Notes: generated by a model not told the origin, from the letters alone. DNA of 64,000 bases from Arthrobacter terricola (GCF_004354015.1 NZ_SMRU01000007.1:62001-126000); one strand, 5' to 3'. Positions 8,650 through 19,034 are shown, numbered from the stretch's first letter. Numbers and translations: made by a program.

Positions 8650-8991
8650 TCAGCTGCCTCGGTAGGTCGAGAAGGCGAACGGGCTGAGCAGCAGGGGCAC
8701 GTGGTAGTGCTCGCCGGCGTCGGACACCGTGAAGCTCAAGTCAACTTCCGGGAAGAAGGTGTCCACCCCCTGCGCCGCGTAGTACGGACCCGTCTCGAAG
8801 TTCAGGCGGTACGTACCGCCGTCGAGCCTTTCCGGGCCGAGATCCTTGATCCGGCCGTCGGCGTCGGTCGCGCCGCTCGCGACCTGCAGCCATTTGTCGC
8901 CGTCCCGGACGTAAAGCACGACGGCGACGCCCGCCGCCGGGCGCCCGGAACCGGTGTCCAGGATGTGGGTGGTGATTTGGGAAACGCTCAT
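8650..8991 (-). CDS. uraH: 5-hydroxyisourate hydrolase (transthyretin-like)
   Basis: UraH hydrolyses 5-hydroxyisourate, the product of urate oxidation, to OHCU. At 113 residues it is the typical size. It begins with ITTHILDTGSGRPAAGVAV, containing the conserved H-x-LD-x-x-GRPA motif, and ends with the diagnostic tetrapeptide YRGS. It overlaps uraD by four bases on the same strand, so uraD then uraH are read from one transcript. No urate oxidase gene is in the window; it must lie elsewhere. Confidence 0.97.
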   Translation of the reverse strand: MSVSQITTHILDTGSGRPAAGVAVVLYVRDGDKWLQVASGATDADGRIKDLGPERLDGGTYRLNFETGPYYAAQGVDTFFPEVDLSFTVSDAGEHYHVPLLLSPFAFSTYRGS

Positions 8992-9512
8992 GCTTTGGCT
9001 CCTTCGTTGACGGCGTCGGCACTGATCACTCCGGCAAGGCGGAGCAACGCGATTTCGCGCAACTGGCCCGCGACAATGACGTCTTCTTCTTCGGGGGTAT
9101 GGCCGAGGCGCTCTTGGAGCGAGGCCAGGATTTCAGGCGCGGTCCGTCCGGCGGCGCGGATCAGGAAGACCCGGTCGAACGCGGCCTCGTACTCCTTGTT
9201 GCCGGCCGCCAAGGCGGCGGCGATGCCGTCGTCGCCGGGGTCGACGCCGGCCTGTTCGGAGCGGGACATCGCGGCTTCGGTGGTCTGCGCCTTGGGCCGT
9301 TCGCCGATCCGGGGGTGGTGAGCCATGGCGGCGGCGACTTCGTCCGCCGTAAATGGCTCGGCCGTTTCCCCGGCGAAGCTGAGCAAAGAGTCCACGCTGT
9401 TGAACGGGCGCGCGTCGGCGATGTTCTCTATCCAGCGTTGGATGTCGAGGCATGGGCGCAGGACGTCAATCGCGTCCGCACGGTCCACGCTGTTGAATAC
9501 GTCAAGCTGCAT
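8988..9512 (-). CDS. uraD: OHCU decarboxylase
   Basis: UraD converts 2-oxo-4-hydroxy-4-carboxy-5-ureidoimidazoline stereospecifically to (S)-allantoin. The protein has 174 residues. The conserved signature MAHHPRIGERP includes the catalytic histidine. The region ending SLQERLGHTPEEEDVIVAGQLREIALLRL matches the family's C-terminal helix with the expected N-x-R-like segment slightly diverged. It is the first gene of the uraD-uraH pair, divergent from the pucG-like aminotransferase, and the shared spacer holds a TTCC-N7-GGAA palindrome. Confidence 0.95.
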   Translation of the reverse strand: MQLDVFNSVDRADAIDVLRPCLDIQRWIENIADARPFNSVDSLLSFAGETAEPFTADEVAAAMAHHPRIGERPKAQTTEAAMSRSEQAGVDPGDDGIAAALAAGNKEYEAAFDRVFLIRAAGRTAPEILASLQERLGHTPEEEDVIVAGQLREIALLRLAGVISADAVNEGAKA

Positions 9513-9612
9513 GCTTGTTCATTCCTCGTGCGAGTGCTGGCATCCATGGTGTTGGCTATGCGGAACTCCGGCGATTGGTGCCGGATGGACTTGCGTTATC
9601 GCACAACAAGTC

Positions 9613-9627
9613 TTCCGCATCATGGAA
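9613..9627. promoter_or_regulatory. TTCC-N7-GGAA operator candidate between uraD and pucG
   Basis: TTCCGCATCATGGAA lies in the 242-bp divergent spacer. It matches TTCCGCTTTGTGGAA upstream of hyi at 11 of 15 positions, with the arms identical. A weaker TTNC-N7-GNAA word follows 21 bp to the right (9634-9648). The symmetry is what IclR-family regulators of allantoin/glyoxylate genes would bind, which is an inference; no such regulator gene is in the window. Confidence 0.55.
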
Positions 9628-9754
9628 CTGTTATTTCAGCATACGTAATAGTGAATCCAATCGGCGCCGCAGTGTCAAGAGAATACCGCAGCTTCCCTCG
9701 CCCGTGGATGCTCTCGGGTGGACAATGTCAGCAACGAGCCAAAGGAGTTCCGCC

Positions 9755-10849
9755 ATGCCAGAGGTCCTGACTTCCCGTTATCTCTTCGGCCCCGGCCCAA
9801 GCAATTGCTATCCGGAGGTGACCGCCGCGCTCGCGTACCCGGTGATCGGGCATTTGGATCCGTTGTTCATAGAACGGCTGGACCGGACCTGCGAGGGCCT
9901 GCGGGAGGTCTGGGGCACCAGGAATTCCCGCACGCTGCCACTGAGCGCCACCGGTTCCGGGGGCATGGAAGCAGCTTTCGTCAACACAGTGTCCGACGGC
10001 GATGTGGCGGTAATTGCCGTCAACGGACTTTTCGGGGAGCGCATGTGCGAGATCGCCCGGCGTTGCGGGGCCACCGTACTTCGCGTCGATCACGAATGGG
10101 GCCAGCCCGTTGACGCGGAACGCGTCCTTGCCGCGCACCCGCATCCCAAGGTGATTGCAGCGGTCCATGCGGAAACCTCCACGGGTGTCCTGTCCGACGT
10201 CGAACCCCTGGGCGCCGGAAAGGGCGACGCGCTGCTGATCGTCGATGCGGTGACCTCCATCGGTGGCCTGGAGCTGCTCGCAGACGACTGGGGGATCGAC
10301 GTCGGCTACGCCTGCACGCAGAAGTGCCTCGGGGTCCCGCCGGGTTTGTCTCCCTTCACGGTGTCGGACCGGGCCTTCGAACGGCGCATCAAGGATCCAC
10401 GGTCCTGGTACTTGGATATCGGGCTCCTTGGGGGTTATGTCGGGGCGGCGACCGGTAGCCGGACTTATCACCACACCGCGCCTGTGGCGATGATCGCCGG
10501 GCTTGAGGCCGGGTTGGACCGCATACTGTCCGAAGGGCTCGACGTCGTCCAGGCCCGCCATCAGGCGGCCGGCTCGGAGTTGCGCGACGGACTCGAAGCG
10601 ATGGGACTGGAATTGTTCGCCGCCGAGGGGTCGCGGTTGCCTAGCCTCACCACTGTGAAAGTGCCCGACGGCGTCGATTCGGCCGCCGTCCGCGCTTACC
10701 TTTTGCAGAACTTCAGTATCGAGATCGGTGCCGGGGCGGGTGCGTTCGCGAGCTCAGTGTGGCGGATCGGGATGATGGGCCCGAACGCCAACAGGGCCTC
10801 GGTGCAATTGGTTCTCGGCGCTCTTCAGGAGGCAATCGCCAAAGCGTGA
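9755..10849 (+). CDS. pucG: PLP-dependent aminotransferase, (S)-ureidoglycine-glyoxylate aminotransferase-like
   Basis: A 364-residue class V, alanine-glyoxylate-type aminotransferase. It starts with FGPGPSNCYPEV, typical of the AGXT/PucG group. It has SATGSGGMEAAFVN for the cofactor phosphate and the Schiff-base lysine in YACTQKCLGVPPGLSPF, with the Asp in LLIVDAVTSIGG. In Bacillus, PucG moves the amino group of ureidoglycine to glyoxylate. Placement divergent from uraD and near allB supports that role, but alanine-glyoxylate or serine-glyoxylate activity cannot be excluded. The ATG at 9755 has AAAGGAG eight bases upstream; a second in-frame ATG at 9725 lacks one. Confidence 0.8.
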   Translation: MPEVLTSRYLFGPGPSNCYPEVTAALAYPVIGHLDPLFIERLDRTCEGLREVWGTRNSRTLPLSATGSGGMEAAFVNTVSDGDVAVIAVNGLFGERMCEIARRCGATVLRVDHEWGQPVDAERVLAAHPHPKVIAAVHAETSTGVLSDVEPLGAGKGDALLIVDAVTSIGGLELLADDWGIDVGYACTQKCLGVPPGLSPFTVSDRAFERRIKDPRSWYLDIGLLGGYVGAATGSRTYHHTAPVAMIAGLEAGLDRILSEGLDVVQARHQAAGSELRDGLEAMGLELFAAEGSRLPSLTTVKVPDGVDSAAVRAYLLQNFSIEIGAGAGAFASSVWRIGMMGPNANRASVQLVLGALQEAIAKA

Positions 10850-10959
10850 CGCAGTAACCGACACCTGTGTCCGCGCTGCCTCCCCCAACTACGGCAGCGC
10901 GAACACCGGCGTAGTCGAGCATAGGATTTGCCGTCGCCGATTAGGTGGCGCGGATGGCC

Positions 10960-11054
10960 ACATTAGGTGGTGATTTGGCCGAAATTGAGTGGTGGACGCG
11001 GCCCCGCCCGCGTTTGGACCCACAAACGGCGACGGCGACACTCAATTGAGTGCC
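10960..11054. repeat. dispersed repeat, copy A (CATTAGGTGG / TTGAGTGG family)
   Basis: CATTAGGTGG-N2-A-N5-CC-N-AAATTGAGTGGT is followed by a GC-rich interior and then CACTCAATTGAGTGCC, so the ends can pair (ATTGAGTG with CACTCAAT). A related array in the opposite orientation lies at 19377-19484. An extra GATTAGGTGG precedes it at about 10939. Confidence 0.6.
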
Positions 11055-11063
11055 CAAAGCAAA

Positions 11064-11085
11064 GAGCCCGCCAATTGGCGGGCTC
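11064..11085. terminator. perfect 22-bp palindrome, likely terminator of the aminotransferase gene
   Basis: GAGCCCGCCAATTGGCGGGCTC is fully self-complementary and preceded by CAAAGCAAA. The downstream strand is only mildly T-rich, with TTTT 15 bases later. It lies about 215 bp after the stop codon at 10849. Confidence 0.6.
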
Positions 11086-11435
11086 CTCGTTACATCTTTT
11101 GTCCGCGAGGGGGGCCTCAGCCCACGAAACTCGCGACTCGTGGTAATGACTTTACGATAAGGTCATGCCTTATGCCAAACCCGCCACGCAAGCTGCTATT
11201 CACGCCGCTCTGTCTGTGCCCGTTCGGAACGCTGTCTCCGATGCCCTAACTAGGTTTTACGGCGGTCATCGCAGAACTGAAGTTTGTCTTTTGGCAGAAA
11301 ATGTTTACGTCTCGGCATGATCAACGTATGTGGAACTCGGCGATTCTCGCTTTGTTCCCGCACGCAATTCGCATTGCGCCCGGGGCACTACGTGGGCGGA
11401 TCTACAACGCCGCTTGCACACGATTGATCGGGAAT

Positions 11436-11475
11436 GAAGTAATCCTCCTGCAGATGACCGCAGGAGGATTACTTC
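11436..11475. terminator. long perfect hairpin downstream of bcp
   Basis: GAAGTAATCCTCCTGC and GCAGGAGGATTACTTC form a 16-bp perfect stem around an eight-base loop, 26 bp beyond the bcp stop on the minus strand. There is no U-tract, so it could be an L-shaped actinobacterial terminator or an mRNA 3'-end stabiliser. Confidence 0.6.
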
Positions 11476-11500
11476 ATTGGTGGTCTTACGTGAGCTAGCG

Positions 11501-11968
11501 TTACAGGCCCAGTTCGGTCTTCAGCGCCGCGACGTGGCCCTGTGCCTGGACCTGGTACTGGGTGAGCTTGACCTTGCCTTCGGGGTCGAGCACGACGGTG
11601 GAGCGGACCAGGCCTTCGACGATCTCACCGTCGCGCAGCTTTTCGCCCCAGGCACCGTAGGCGAGGGCCACGGCGTGGTCTTCGTCGGAGAGCAGGGGGA
11701 AGGTGAGCGAGAAGTCGCCGGCGAAGCGGGCGATCTTTTCCGGGGCGTCAGGGGAAATGCCGAGCACTTCGTAGCCCGAGGACTGCAGGCTGGCAAGGCT
11801 GTCGCGGAAGTCGCAAGCCTCGGTGGTGCAGCCGGGGGTCGCGGCTTCGGGGTAGAAGTAGACGATGACGTTGCGTCCGCGGTAATCGGACAGGGCTACC
11901 TTCTGGCCCTCGGAGTTAAGCAGCGCGAAATCGGGGGCCTGGGTTCCGGCGAGGAGTTTCTGGGTCAT
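11501..11968 (-). CDS. bcp: thiol peroxidase of the Bcp/PrxQ group
   Basis: A 155-residue peroxiredoxin that would reduce hydrogen peroxide and organic hydroperoxides using thioredoxin-type donors in the cytoplasm. The active-site segment is YPEAATPGCTTEACDFRD. The first Cys, in the P-x3-T-x2-C context, is the peroxidatic residue, and the second, five residues on, is the resolving one, as in PrxQ enzymes. The N-terminal APDFALLNSEGQKVALSDYRG is also characteristic. It is a single gene with a long hairpin after the stop and no obvious link to the purine genes around it. Confidence 0.95.
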   Translation of the reverse strand: MTQKLLAGTQAPDFALLNSEGQKVALSDYRGRNVIVYFYPEAATPGCTTEACDFRDSLASLQSSGYEVLGISPDAPEKIARFAGDFSLTFPLLSDEDHAVALAYGAWGEKLRDGEIVEGLVRSTVVLDPEGKVKLTQYQVQAQGHVAALKTELGL

Positions 11969-12035
11969 GTTGCGATCCTTGACTTGTCGGGCAACCGCCG
12001 TGGCCGGCGATCAATCTATTGGTGTAACAGGCTGC

Positions 12036-12680
12036 CTAGATGCAGTATTCCGCGGGTCCGCGGACGGTGCTGCCTGGTCCGGGTACAAATTGGTAGCCGC
12101 CTCCACGCACGGTGGCGATGACGTGGCGGCCGGAGCCCAGCTTGCGCCGGACGCGTCCAACATACACGTCGATCGACCGGAATGCCGCGCCGGGACAGTC
12201 AAGTGACTCCAGGAAGCGTTGCAATTCTTCACGTGGGATGGCCCGGGACAAGTTCTCCACGAGGTACCGGAGGAGACTGTGTTCCATCGCGGTGAAGCTG
12301 ACCGGGACACCGTCCAGGAGCACGGTGTCCGCGGCCAGGTCCACTGCCACGCTGCTGCGTCGCACGGCCAGGGAGACCGGCGGGTTGGTGGCAGCAGCGG
12401 GGCGATTTCCGGCGTCGGACTCGTCATCGCCGGACTTTGCTGCTCCGGCGGCGGGCCAAAGGAGGACTTCCGCCCCCGGAGCAAGTTTGCGGGCGCGGGC
12501 CAGGACCGCTTCAGCGGCCTTTGCCCAGACCGCCGGGTCGATGTCCTGGCCTTCGCCGGGCTGCACCCACAGGGCCAGGCCGCGCGGATGCAGGGCCGGC
12601 CGCGGTGGGGCAGCCTGGTGCCGCGAGGGATTCAGCCGATCGGGCAGCTTTCCGTACGGGGCGTGGACGTTGACGGCCAT
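12036..12680 (-). CDS. winged-helix (OmpR/PhoB-type) DNA-binding protein without receiver domain
   Basis: A 214-residue protein. Residues about 110-200 form a trans_reg_C winged helix: VAVDLAADTVLLDGVPVSFT, then FTAMEHSLLRYLVENLSRAIPREELQRFL, and the recognition helix and wing RSIDVYVGRVRRKLGSG...VRGGGYQFV. The first about 100 residues are Ala/Pro-rich with no phospho-acceptor Asp pattern, so it is not a standard response regulator. Arthrobacter relatives carry similar stand-alone winged-helix proteins. It follows allB by seven bases on the same strand and may be the last gene of the allantoin/glyoxylate run, possibly its regulator (inference only). Confidence 0.8.
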   Translation of the reverse strand: MAVNVHAPYGKLPDRLNPSRHQAAPPRPALHPRGLALWVQPGEGQDIDPAVWAKAAEAVLARARKLAPGAEVLLWPAAGAAKSGDDESDAGNRPAAATNPPVSLAVRRSSVAVDLAADTVLLDGVPVSFTAMEHSLLRYLVENLSRAIPREELQRFLESLDCPGAAFRSIDVYVGRVRRKLGSGRHVIATVRGGGYQFVPGPGSTVRGPAEYCI

Positions 12681-12687
12681 GGCGCCC

Positions 12688-14049
12688 TTAGACGCCGCCG
12701 CGGCGAATCAGCTTGCCGCTGGGCGTGCGTCCGTCGATCTCGTGGCCGCGCAGGTAGGTCTTGCGTACGACGCCGGAAAGCGCCTTGCCGTCGTACGGCG
12801 TGATCGGGTTCTTGTGCTTGAGCTTCTTGACGTCGACGACGAACGCGTCGTCGTGCGCGAAGATCGAGAAGTCCGCGTCGTAGCCCAAAGCCAGTTGGCC
12901 CTTGTTGTGCAGCCCGGCCAACGATGCCGGCTTCTCGGACATCCAGGACACGACCTGTTCAAGCGGGATGCCGCGGTGCCGGGCTTCGGTCCAGATCAGG
13001 GAGAGGCCCAGCTGGAGCGAGGACACGCCACCCCAGGCGACGGCGAAATCGCCGTTTTCGAGGTCCTTGAGGTCAAGGGTCGAAGGGGAGTGGTCCGAGA
13101 CGATGCAGTCGATGGTGCCGTCCTGCAGGCCCTGCCAGAGCAACTCGCGGTTGGAGGCTTCGCGGATGGGCGGGCAGCACTTGTAGGCGGTGGCGCCGTC
13201 GGGAATTTCCTCGGCCATGAGGGTGAGGTAGTGCGGGCACGTCTCAACGGTGAGGCGGACGCCGTCGCGCTTTGCCGAAGCGATCATCGGCAGGGCGTCC
13301 GACGACGAAAGGTGCAGGATGTGCGCACGCGCACCGGTCCAGCGGGCCCGTTCGATGACCTCGGCGATCGCCTTGTTCTCGGCACCTCGGGGGCGGGAGG
13401 CAAGGAACGTGGAGTAGTGGGCACCGCCGGGGTGGGGTGCGTGGTCGATCGCGTGGGAGTCCTCGGCGTGCACGATCATGAGGGAGTCGAAGGACTTGAG
13501 CTCGGCCATGTCCTCTTCCATCTCGTCCGCTTCGAGGTGCGGGAACTCGTCCACGCCGGAGTGGAGCAGGAAGCACTTGAAGCCGAAAACGCCTTCGTCG
13601 TGCAACGGACGGAGGTCGGACTTGTTGCCGGGAATGGCACCGCCCCAGAATCCGACGTCCACGAACGCCTGATCCTCGGCCACTTCGCGCTTGAGCTTGA
13701 GGCCTTCCACGTTAGTGGTGGGCGGGATCGAGTTCAGCGGCATGTCGATGATGGTGGTCACGCCGCCGGCAGCCGCCGCGCGGGTAGCGGAGGCGAAGCC
13801 TTCCCACTCGGTGCGGCCGGGCTCGTTGACGTGGACGTGGGTGTCCACGAGGCCGGGGATGAGGGTTTCGTCGTCGGCGAGGTCGATCACTTCGGTGCCC
13901 TGAAGGCCGTTTCCGAGAGGCTCGATCGCGACGATCACGCCGTTCCGGATGCCAACTTCGCGGGCAGTGATGCCTGCAGTGGTGAGGATGCGCTGGCCAC
14001 GGATGACCAAGTCAAACAGGCCGTGGACCGGGGTGGTTTCTTCAGACAT
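12688..14049 (-). CDS. allB: allantoinase
   Basis: Opens the hydantoin ring of allantoin to allantoate. It is a 453-residue cyclic amidohydrolase. Metal and catalytic motifs in order: GLVDTHVHVNEPGRTEWEGF, the carboxylated-lysine segment VFGFKCFLLHSG, IVHAEDSHA, AHILHLSSSDALP and DCIVSDHSPS, all in the pattern of AllB rather than hydantoinase or dihydroorotase. The start overlaps the end of garK by eight bases, so it is translated from the hyi-glxR-gcl-garK transcript. Allantoate amidohydrolase and ureidoglycolate genes are not in the window. Confidence 0.95.
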   Translation of the reverse strand: MSEETTPVHGLFDLVIRGQRILTTAGITAREVGIRNGVIVAIEPLGNGLQGTEVIDLADDETLIPGLVDTHVHVNEPGRTEWEGFASATRAAAAGGVTTIIDMPLNSIPPTTNVEGLKLKREVAEDQAFVDVGFWGGAIPGNKSDLRPLHDEGVFGFKCFLLHSGVDEFPHLEADEMEEDMAELKSFDSLMIVHAEDSHAIDHAPHPGGAHYSTFLASRPRGAENKAIAEVIERARWTGARAHILHLSSSDALPMIASAKRDGVRLTVETCPHYLTLMAEEIPDGATAYKCCPPIREASNRELLWQGLQDGTIDCIVSDHSPSTLDLKDLENGDFAVAWGGVSSLQLGLSLIWTEARHRGIPLEQVVSWMSEKPASLAGLHNKGQLALGYDADFSIFAHDDAFVVDVKKLKHKNPITPYDGKALSGVVRKTYLRGHEIDGRTPSGKLIRRGGV

Positions 14050-15265
14050 TGAGGTGCTCCTTGGTGTCGATCCGTGCTGCGTCTTGGGTGGATGCCGAAA
14101 TTTCCGTAAGGCGCACGCCGATGTGCCTACCTAATTCTTCGAGCAGCGGACCCGCTTCAGCTATGCATTTGGCTACGTTGGCTTCGACGTCGGTCAATGC
14201 ATGGACCGACTCGAAACCGGACTCCGAAAGTTGTTCCGGGCTCAGCGTACTGCGGCCACAGACCGCAATCACAGGGGTTCCCGTACGGGCTGCCGCGCGG
14301 GCCACGCCCATGGGTGTCTTGCCGAGCAGGCTCTGTTCATCGAGGCTGCCTTCGCCCGTGATCACGAGGTCGGCGTCAGCCAGGCGCTCTTCAAGTTCGG
14401 TGAATTCGAGCACGACGTCGATACCAGGCCTGCGCGCCGCGTGCAGCGCCGCGATGGCAATGTAGCCGACGCCGCCTGCCGCACCCGCGCCCGGAGCGCT
14501 CGCGGCGTCCTGGGCTTCGGAACCGATCTCGGCGGCGAGGACCTCCACGAAGCGGGCCAGGGCGGCGTCGAGCGTCGCGACGTCGTCCGGCGTCGCGCCC
14601 TTCTGCGGTCCGAAGATCGCGGCGGCGCCGGTGCGGCCCAAAAGGGGATTGTCGACGTCGGACGCCAACACGAATTCGGTGGCCTCGAGGCGGACGTCGA
14701 AATTCGAGAAGTCGATCCGGTCCAGGCGGGCCAGTGCCGCGCCGCCGCCGGGGAGTTCCTGGCCGTCGGCGTCGAGGAGGACGGCACCGAGCCCCTGCAG
14801 GACTCCGGCGCCGCCGTCAGTGTTGGCGCTGCCGCCAACGCCGAGGATGATGTGCCGGCAACCAAGGTCCAAAGCGGCGCGGATGAGTTCGCCTGTTCCT
14901 TGGCTCGTGGCGTTTTGGGCGGTGGCCGGGTTGGGGGCCGTGCCATCGCCGAAGCCGGGGAGGACCGCGAGCCCGGAAGCCGCGGCCATTTCGATGACCG
15001 CTTCCCCGCCGCGGACCGCGAACTCGGCCGTGACCGGCTCGCCCAGCGGGCCGGTGACCGTGGCGCTCCGGCGGGTGAAACCGGAGCCGACGGCGGCGTC
15101 GAGAGTCCCCTCGCCGCCGTCGGCCACTGGAATGAGCGTGGCCTCAAAACCCTCGCCCGGGTTCTTCGCCGCGAAGCCGGACCGCAGTCCGGAAGCCAAG
15201 CGGCTGGCGACCTCGGGCGCCGAGAGCGAGCCCTTGAACTTGTCCGGGGCAATGACCACACGCAT
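14042..15265 (-). CDS. garK: glycerate kinase (GarK/GlxK type), first copy
   Basis: Phosphorylates D-glycerate, made from tartronate semialdehyde, to a phosphoglycerate that enters glycolysis. The 407-residue protein starts VVIAPDKFKGSLSAPEVASRL, the invariant N-terminus of the family. It carries IPVADGGEGTLDA, LGVGGSANTDGGAG and the GEGSLDEQSLLGK loop. It is a few residues longer than the 380-residue norm because of an extended C-terminus (TEISASTQDAARIDTK). It sits between gcl and allB. A second copy at 28953 has the same motifs but belongs to a different cluster. Confidence 0.95.
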   Translation of the reverse strand: MRVVIAPDKFKGSLSAPEVASRLASGLRSGFAAKNPGEGFEATLIPVADGGEGTLDAAVGSGFTRRSATVTGPLGEPVTAEFAVRGGEAVIEMAAASGLAVLPGFGDGTAPNPATAQNATSQGTGELIRAALDLGCRHIILGVGGSANTDGGAGVLQGLGAVLLDADGQELPGGGAALARLDRIDFSNFDVRLEATEFVLASDVDNPLLGRTGAAAIFGPQKGATPDDVATLDAALARFVEVLAAEIGSEAQDAASAPGAGAAGGVGYIAIAALHAARRPGIDVVLEFTELEERLADADLVITGEGSLDEQSLLGKTPMGVARAAARTGTPVIAVCGRSTLSPEQLSESGFESVHALTDVEANVAKCIAEAGPLLEELGRHIGVRLTEISASTQDAARIDTKEHLNV

Positions 15266-15291
15266 TCCGTACCTCTTCCTAATCCAGCAGG

Positions 15292-17070
<1,779 letters not shown>

Positions 17071-17119
17071 GGTGTGCTCCTAAATGGGCTGTGAAGTCTG
17101 TTTTTGGGTGTGCTGAAGC

Positions 17120-17182
17120 GAGTTTGTGGACAGATAAGACCCTCAAGAGGGGTGGTTCCGGGTGTTATCTGTCCACAAACTC
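17120..17182. repeat. dispersed palindromic element, copy 2 (GAGTTTGTG family)
   Basis: A perfect 18-bp inverted repeat, GAGTTTGTGGACAGATAA (17120-17137) and TTATCTGTCCACAAACTC (17165-17182), around 27 bp. The arm matches copy 1 at 8562 with one substitution over GAGTTTGTGNACAG, and the ACAGATAANNCCC extension is also shared. It sits between glxR and gcl, so a transcript of this operon would contain a large hairpin here. Confidence 0.85.
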
Positions 17183-17223
17183 TTAGGTTTGAGGGGTGCG
17201 GGCCGGGGTTTTCCGGCCCGGGG

Positions 17224-18102
17224 TTACTTCCGGCCGGAGAGCTGGAGGACCTGCTTGAAGAGTCCCGAGTGGTCCAGACCGCCGTCGCCCTGGTTGACGG
17301 TTGCGGCGACGAGCTGTGCGACGACGGCGCCGAGGGGGACGGCGACGTTGGCTTCGCGGGCTGCGGAGGTGACGATGCCGAGGTCCTTGTGGTGCAGGGC
17401 CAGGCGGAAGCCGGGGTCGAAGTTGCGCTCGAGCATCTTCTGGCCTTTCTGGTCCAGGACCTTGGAGCCGGCCAGGCCGCCGCCGAGGACCTTGAGGGCT
17501 GCGTCGGTGTCAACGCCGTACGCTTCGAGGAAGGCGATGGCTTCGCCGAGGACTTCGATGTTGACCGCGACGATCAGCTGGTTGGCTGCCTTGACGGTCT
17601 GCCCGGAGCCGGAGGGGCCGACGTGCACGATGGTCTTGCCGACGGCGTTAAGTACGTCCTGTGCTGCTTGGAAGTCTGCGGCGTCGCCGCCAACCATGAT
17701 GGACAGGACGGCGTCGATGGCGCCCTGTTCACCGCCGGAAACCGGGGCGTCCAGCGGACGGATACCGGCTGCCTTGGCGTCTGCCGAGAGGCGGACCGCG
17801 ACGTCCGGGCGGATGCTGCTCGCGTCGATCCAGAGCGCGCCCTTCTTGGCGTTCGCGAAGACGCCTTCGCCGCCGCTGACGACGCCTTCGACGTCGGGGG
17901 AGTCCGGGACCATGGTGATGACGACGTCGGCGTCCTTGACGGCGTCCGCGATGCTCGCCGCGCCCTTGCCGCCTTCGGAGACGAGCTTGTCGATCTTGTC
18001 CTGGCTGCGGTTGAAACCGGTGACGTTGTGTCCGGCCTTGACGAGGTTGATGGCCATGGGCAGGCCCATGATTCCGAGTCCGATGACTGCGACGTTGCTC
18101 AT
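17224..18102 (-). CDS. glxR: 2-hydroxy-3-oxopropionate (tartronate semialdehyde) reductase
   Basis: Reduces tartronate semialdehyde from Gcl to D-glycerate with NAD(P)H. The 292-residue protein is of the beta-hydroxyacid dehydrogenase family. It has a Rossmann motif VAVIGLGIMGLPMAINLVKAGH at the N-terminus, the substrate-binding DAPVSGGEQGAIDA (GxSGG-like) and the catalytic lysine in VKAANQLIVAVNIEVLGEA. The frame stays open far upstream through hyi sequence on another frame, but the ATG at 18102 gives the family N-terminus with a GAGAACC-type leader. It is second in the operon, 46 bp after hyi. Confidence 0.95.
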   Translation of the reverse strand: MSNVAVIGLGIMGLPMAINLVKAGHNVTGFNRSQDKIDKLVSEGGKGAASIADAVKDADVVITMVPDSPDVEGVVSGGEGVFANAKKGALWIDASSIRPDVAVRLSADAKAAGIRPLDAPVSGGEQGAIDAVLSIMVGGDAADFQAAQDVLNAVGKTIVHVGPSGSGQTVKAANQLIVAVNIEVLGEAIAFLEAYGVDTDAALKVLGGGLAGSKVLDQKGQKMLERNFDPGFRLALHHKDLGIVTSAAREANVAVPLGAVVAQLVAATVNQGDGGLDHSGLFKQVLQLSGRK

Positions 18103-18148
18103 AATGGTTCTCTTTCTGAAAGTCTGTGTTTTAGCTCGGGTGTGCTTT

Positions 18149-18949
18149 TTAGCGGGCGGCGCGTTCGCGGATCGCCCAGCTGAAGGCGGTTTCCTGCGGT
18201 TCCTTGTATTCGAGCCCGATGTGGCCGGTGTAGCCGAGTTCGCGGCTGCGGGCGATCCATTCACCGAGGGGAAGGGTGCCGGTTCCGGGGGCGCCGCGGC
18301 CCGGGTTGTCCGCGATCTGGATGTGGCCGAAGTCCTTGGCGTGGTTTTCGATGACCGATTCGACGTCGTCGCCGTTGACCGCCAGGTGGTAGAAGTCCGC
18401 GAGGAGCTTGACGTTCCCGACGCCGGACTCCGCCTTGACGCGGGCGATGACCTTGAGCGCGTCTTCAGCGGTGAGGAGCGGGTACTTGGGGGCGCCGCTG
18501 ACCGGTTCGAGCAGGACGGTGCCGCCGATGCGCGCGACGCCGGCTGCCGCCGTCGCGAGGTTTTCGGCGCCGATGGCGTCCTGCTTCTCGGCGGATTCGC
18601 CGTCCACCCGGTTGCCGTAGAGGGCGTTGAAGGCCTTGCAGCCCAGCCGCTCACCGATGCCCGCGACAACATCGATGTTGTCCTGGAACTCAGCCGAGCG
18701 TGCGGGCCAGGAAACCAGGCCACGATCCCCGCCAGGCATGTTGCCGGCATTGAAGTTCAAGCCCGTGAGCTGCACGCCAGCATCCTTGATGGCGTTTTCG
18801 AACCCGGTGACCTGGGCGTCGCTGGGGACGGAGGTTTCGAAGGGCCACCAGAACTCGACGGCGTCAAAACCGGCTGCCTTCGCGGCTGCGGGGCGCTCGA
18901 GCAAGGGCAGCTCCGTCAGGAGGATGGAGCAGTTCACTGTGTACGTCAT
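18149..18949 (-). CDS. hyi: hydroxypyruvate isomerase family protein
   Basis: Interconverts hydroxypyruvate and tartronate semialdehyde. It is a 266-residue TIM-barrel of the AP endonuclease 2 / Hyi group. It starts MTYTVNCSILLTELPLLERP and contains AAGFDAVEFWWPF, the metal-site-like LLEPVSGAPKYPLLTAEDAL, VKLLADFYHLAVNGDD, FGHIQIADNPGRGAPGTG and GLEYKEP, all expected in Hyi. The ATG follows GGAAGGACCTACG, a good ribosome binding site. It is the first gene of the hyi-glxR-gcl-garK-allB run, and two operator-like palindromes lie about 85-120 bp upstream. Confidence 0.93.
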   Translation of the reverse strand: MTYTVNCSILLTELPLLERPAAAKAAGFDAVEFWWPFETSVPSDAQVTGFENAIKDAGVQLTGLNFNAGNMPGGDRGLVSWPARSAEFQDNIDVVAGIGERLGCKAFNALYGNRVDGESAEKQDAIGAENLATAAAGVARIGGTVLLEPVSGAPKYPLLTAEDALKVIARVKAESGVGNVKLLADFYHLAVNGDDVESVIENHAKDFGHIQIADNPGRGAPGTGTLPLGEWIARSRELGYTGHIGLEYKEPQETAFSWAIRERAAR

Positions 18950-19034
18950 CGTAGGTCCTTCCGAGGAGGGGCTTTGATCTATCTTCCGTTGGGCTTCGGC
19001 TCGTTGATTCGCTCCGGTGGAGCGTTTCGTAAGT

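Larger units (their letters stand above)
10850..11500. other. 651-bp spacer without a convincing gene
   Basis: The stretch between the aminotransferase and bcp contains the repeat at 10960-11054, a palindromic terminator at 11064-11085 and a long hairpin at 11436-11475. Two open frames (10989-11249 and 11301-11498) start in or run through these elements, have no ribosome binding site and show no recognisable domain. The middle (about 11090-11430) shows lower G/C than its neighbours and nothing else I can name. Confidence 0.6.

Noticed and set aside
10989..11249. 86-codon open frame after the aminotransferase gene
   Set aside because: Begins inside a repeat and reads through a palindromic terminator; no homology recognised.
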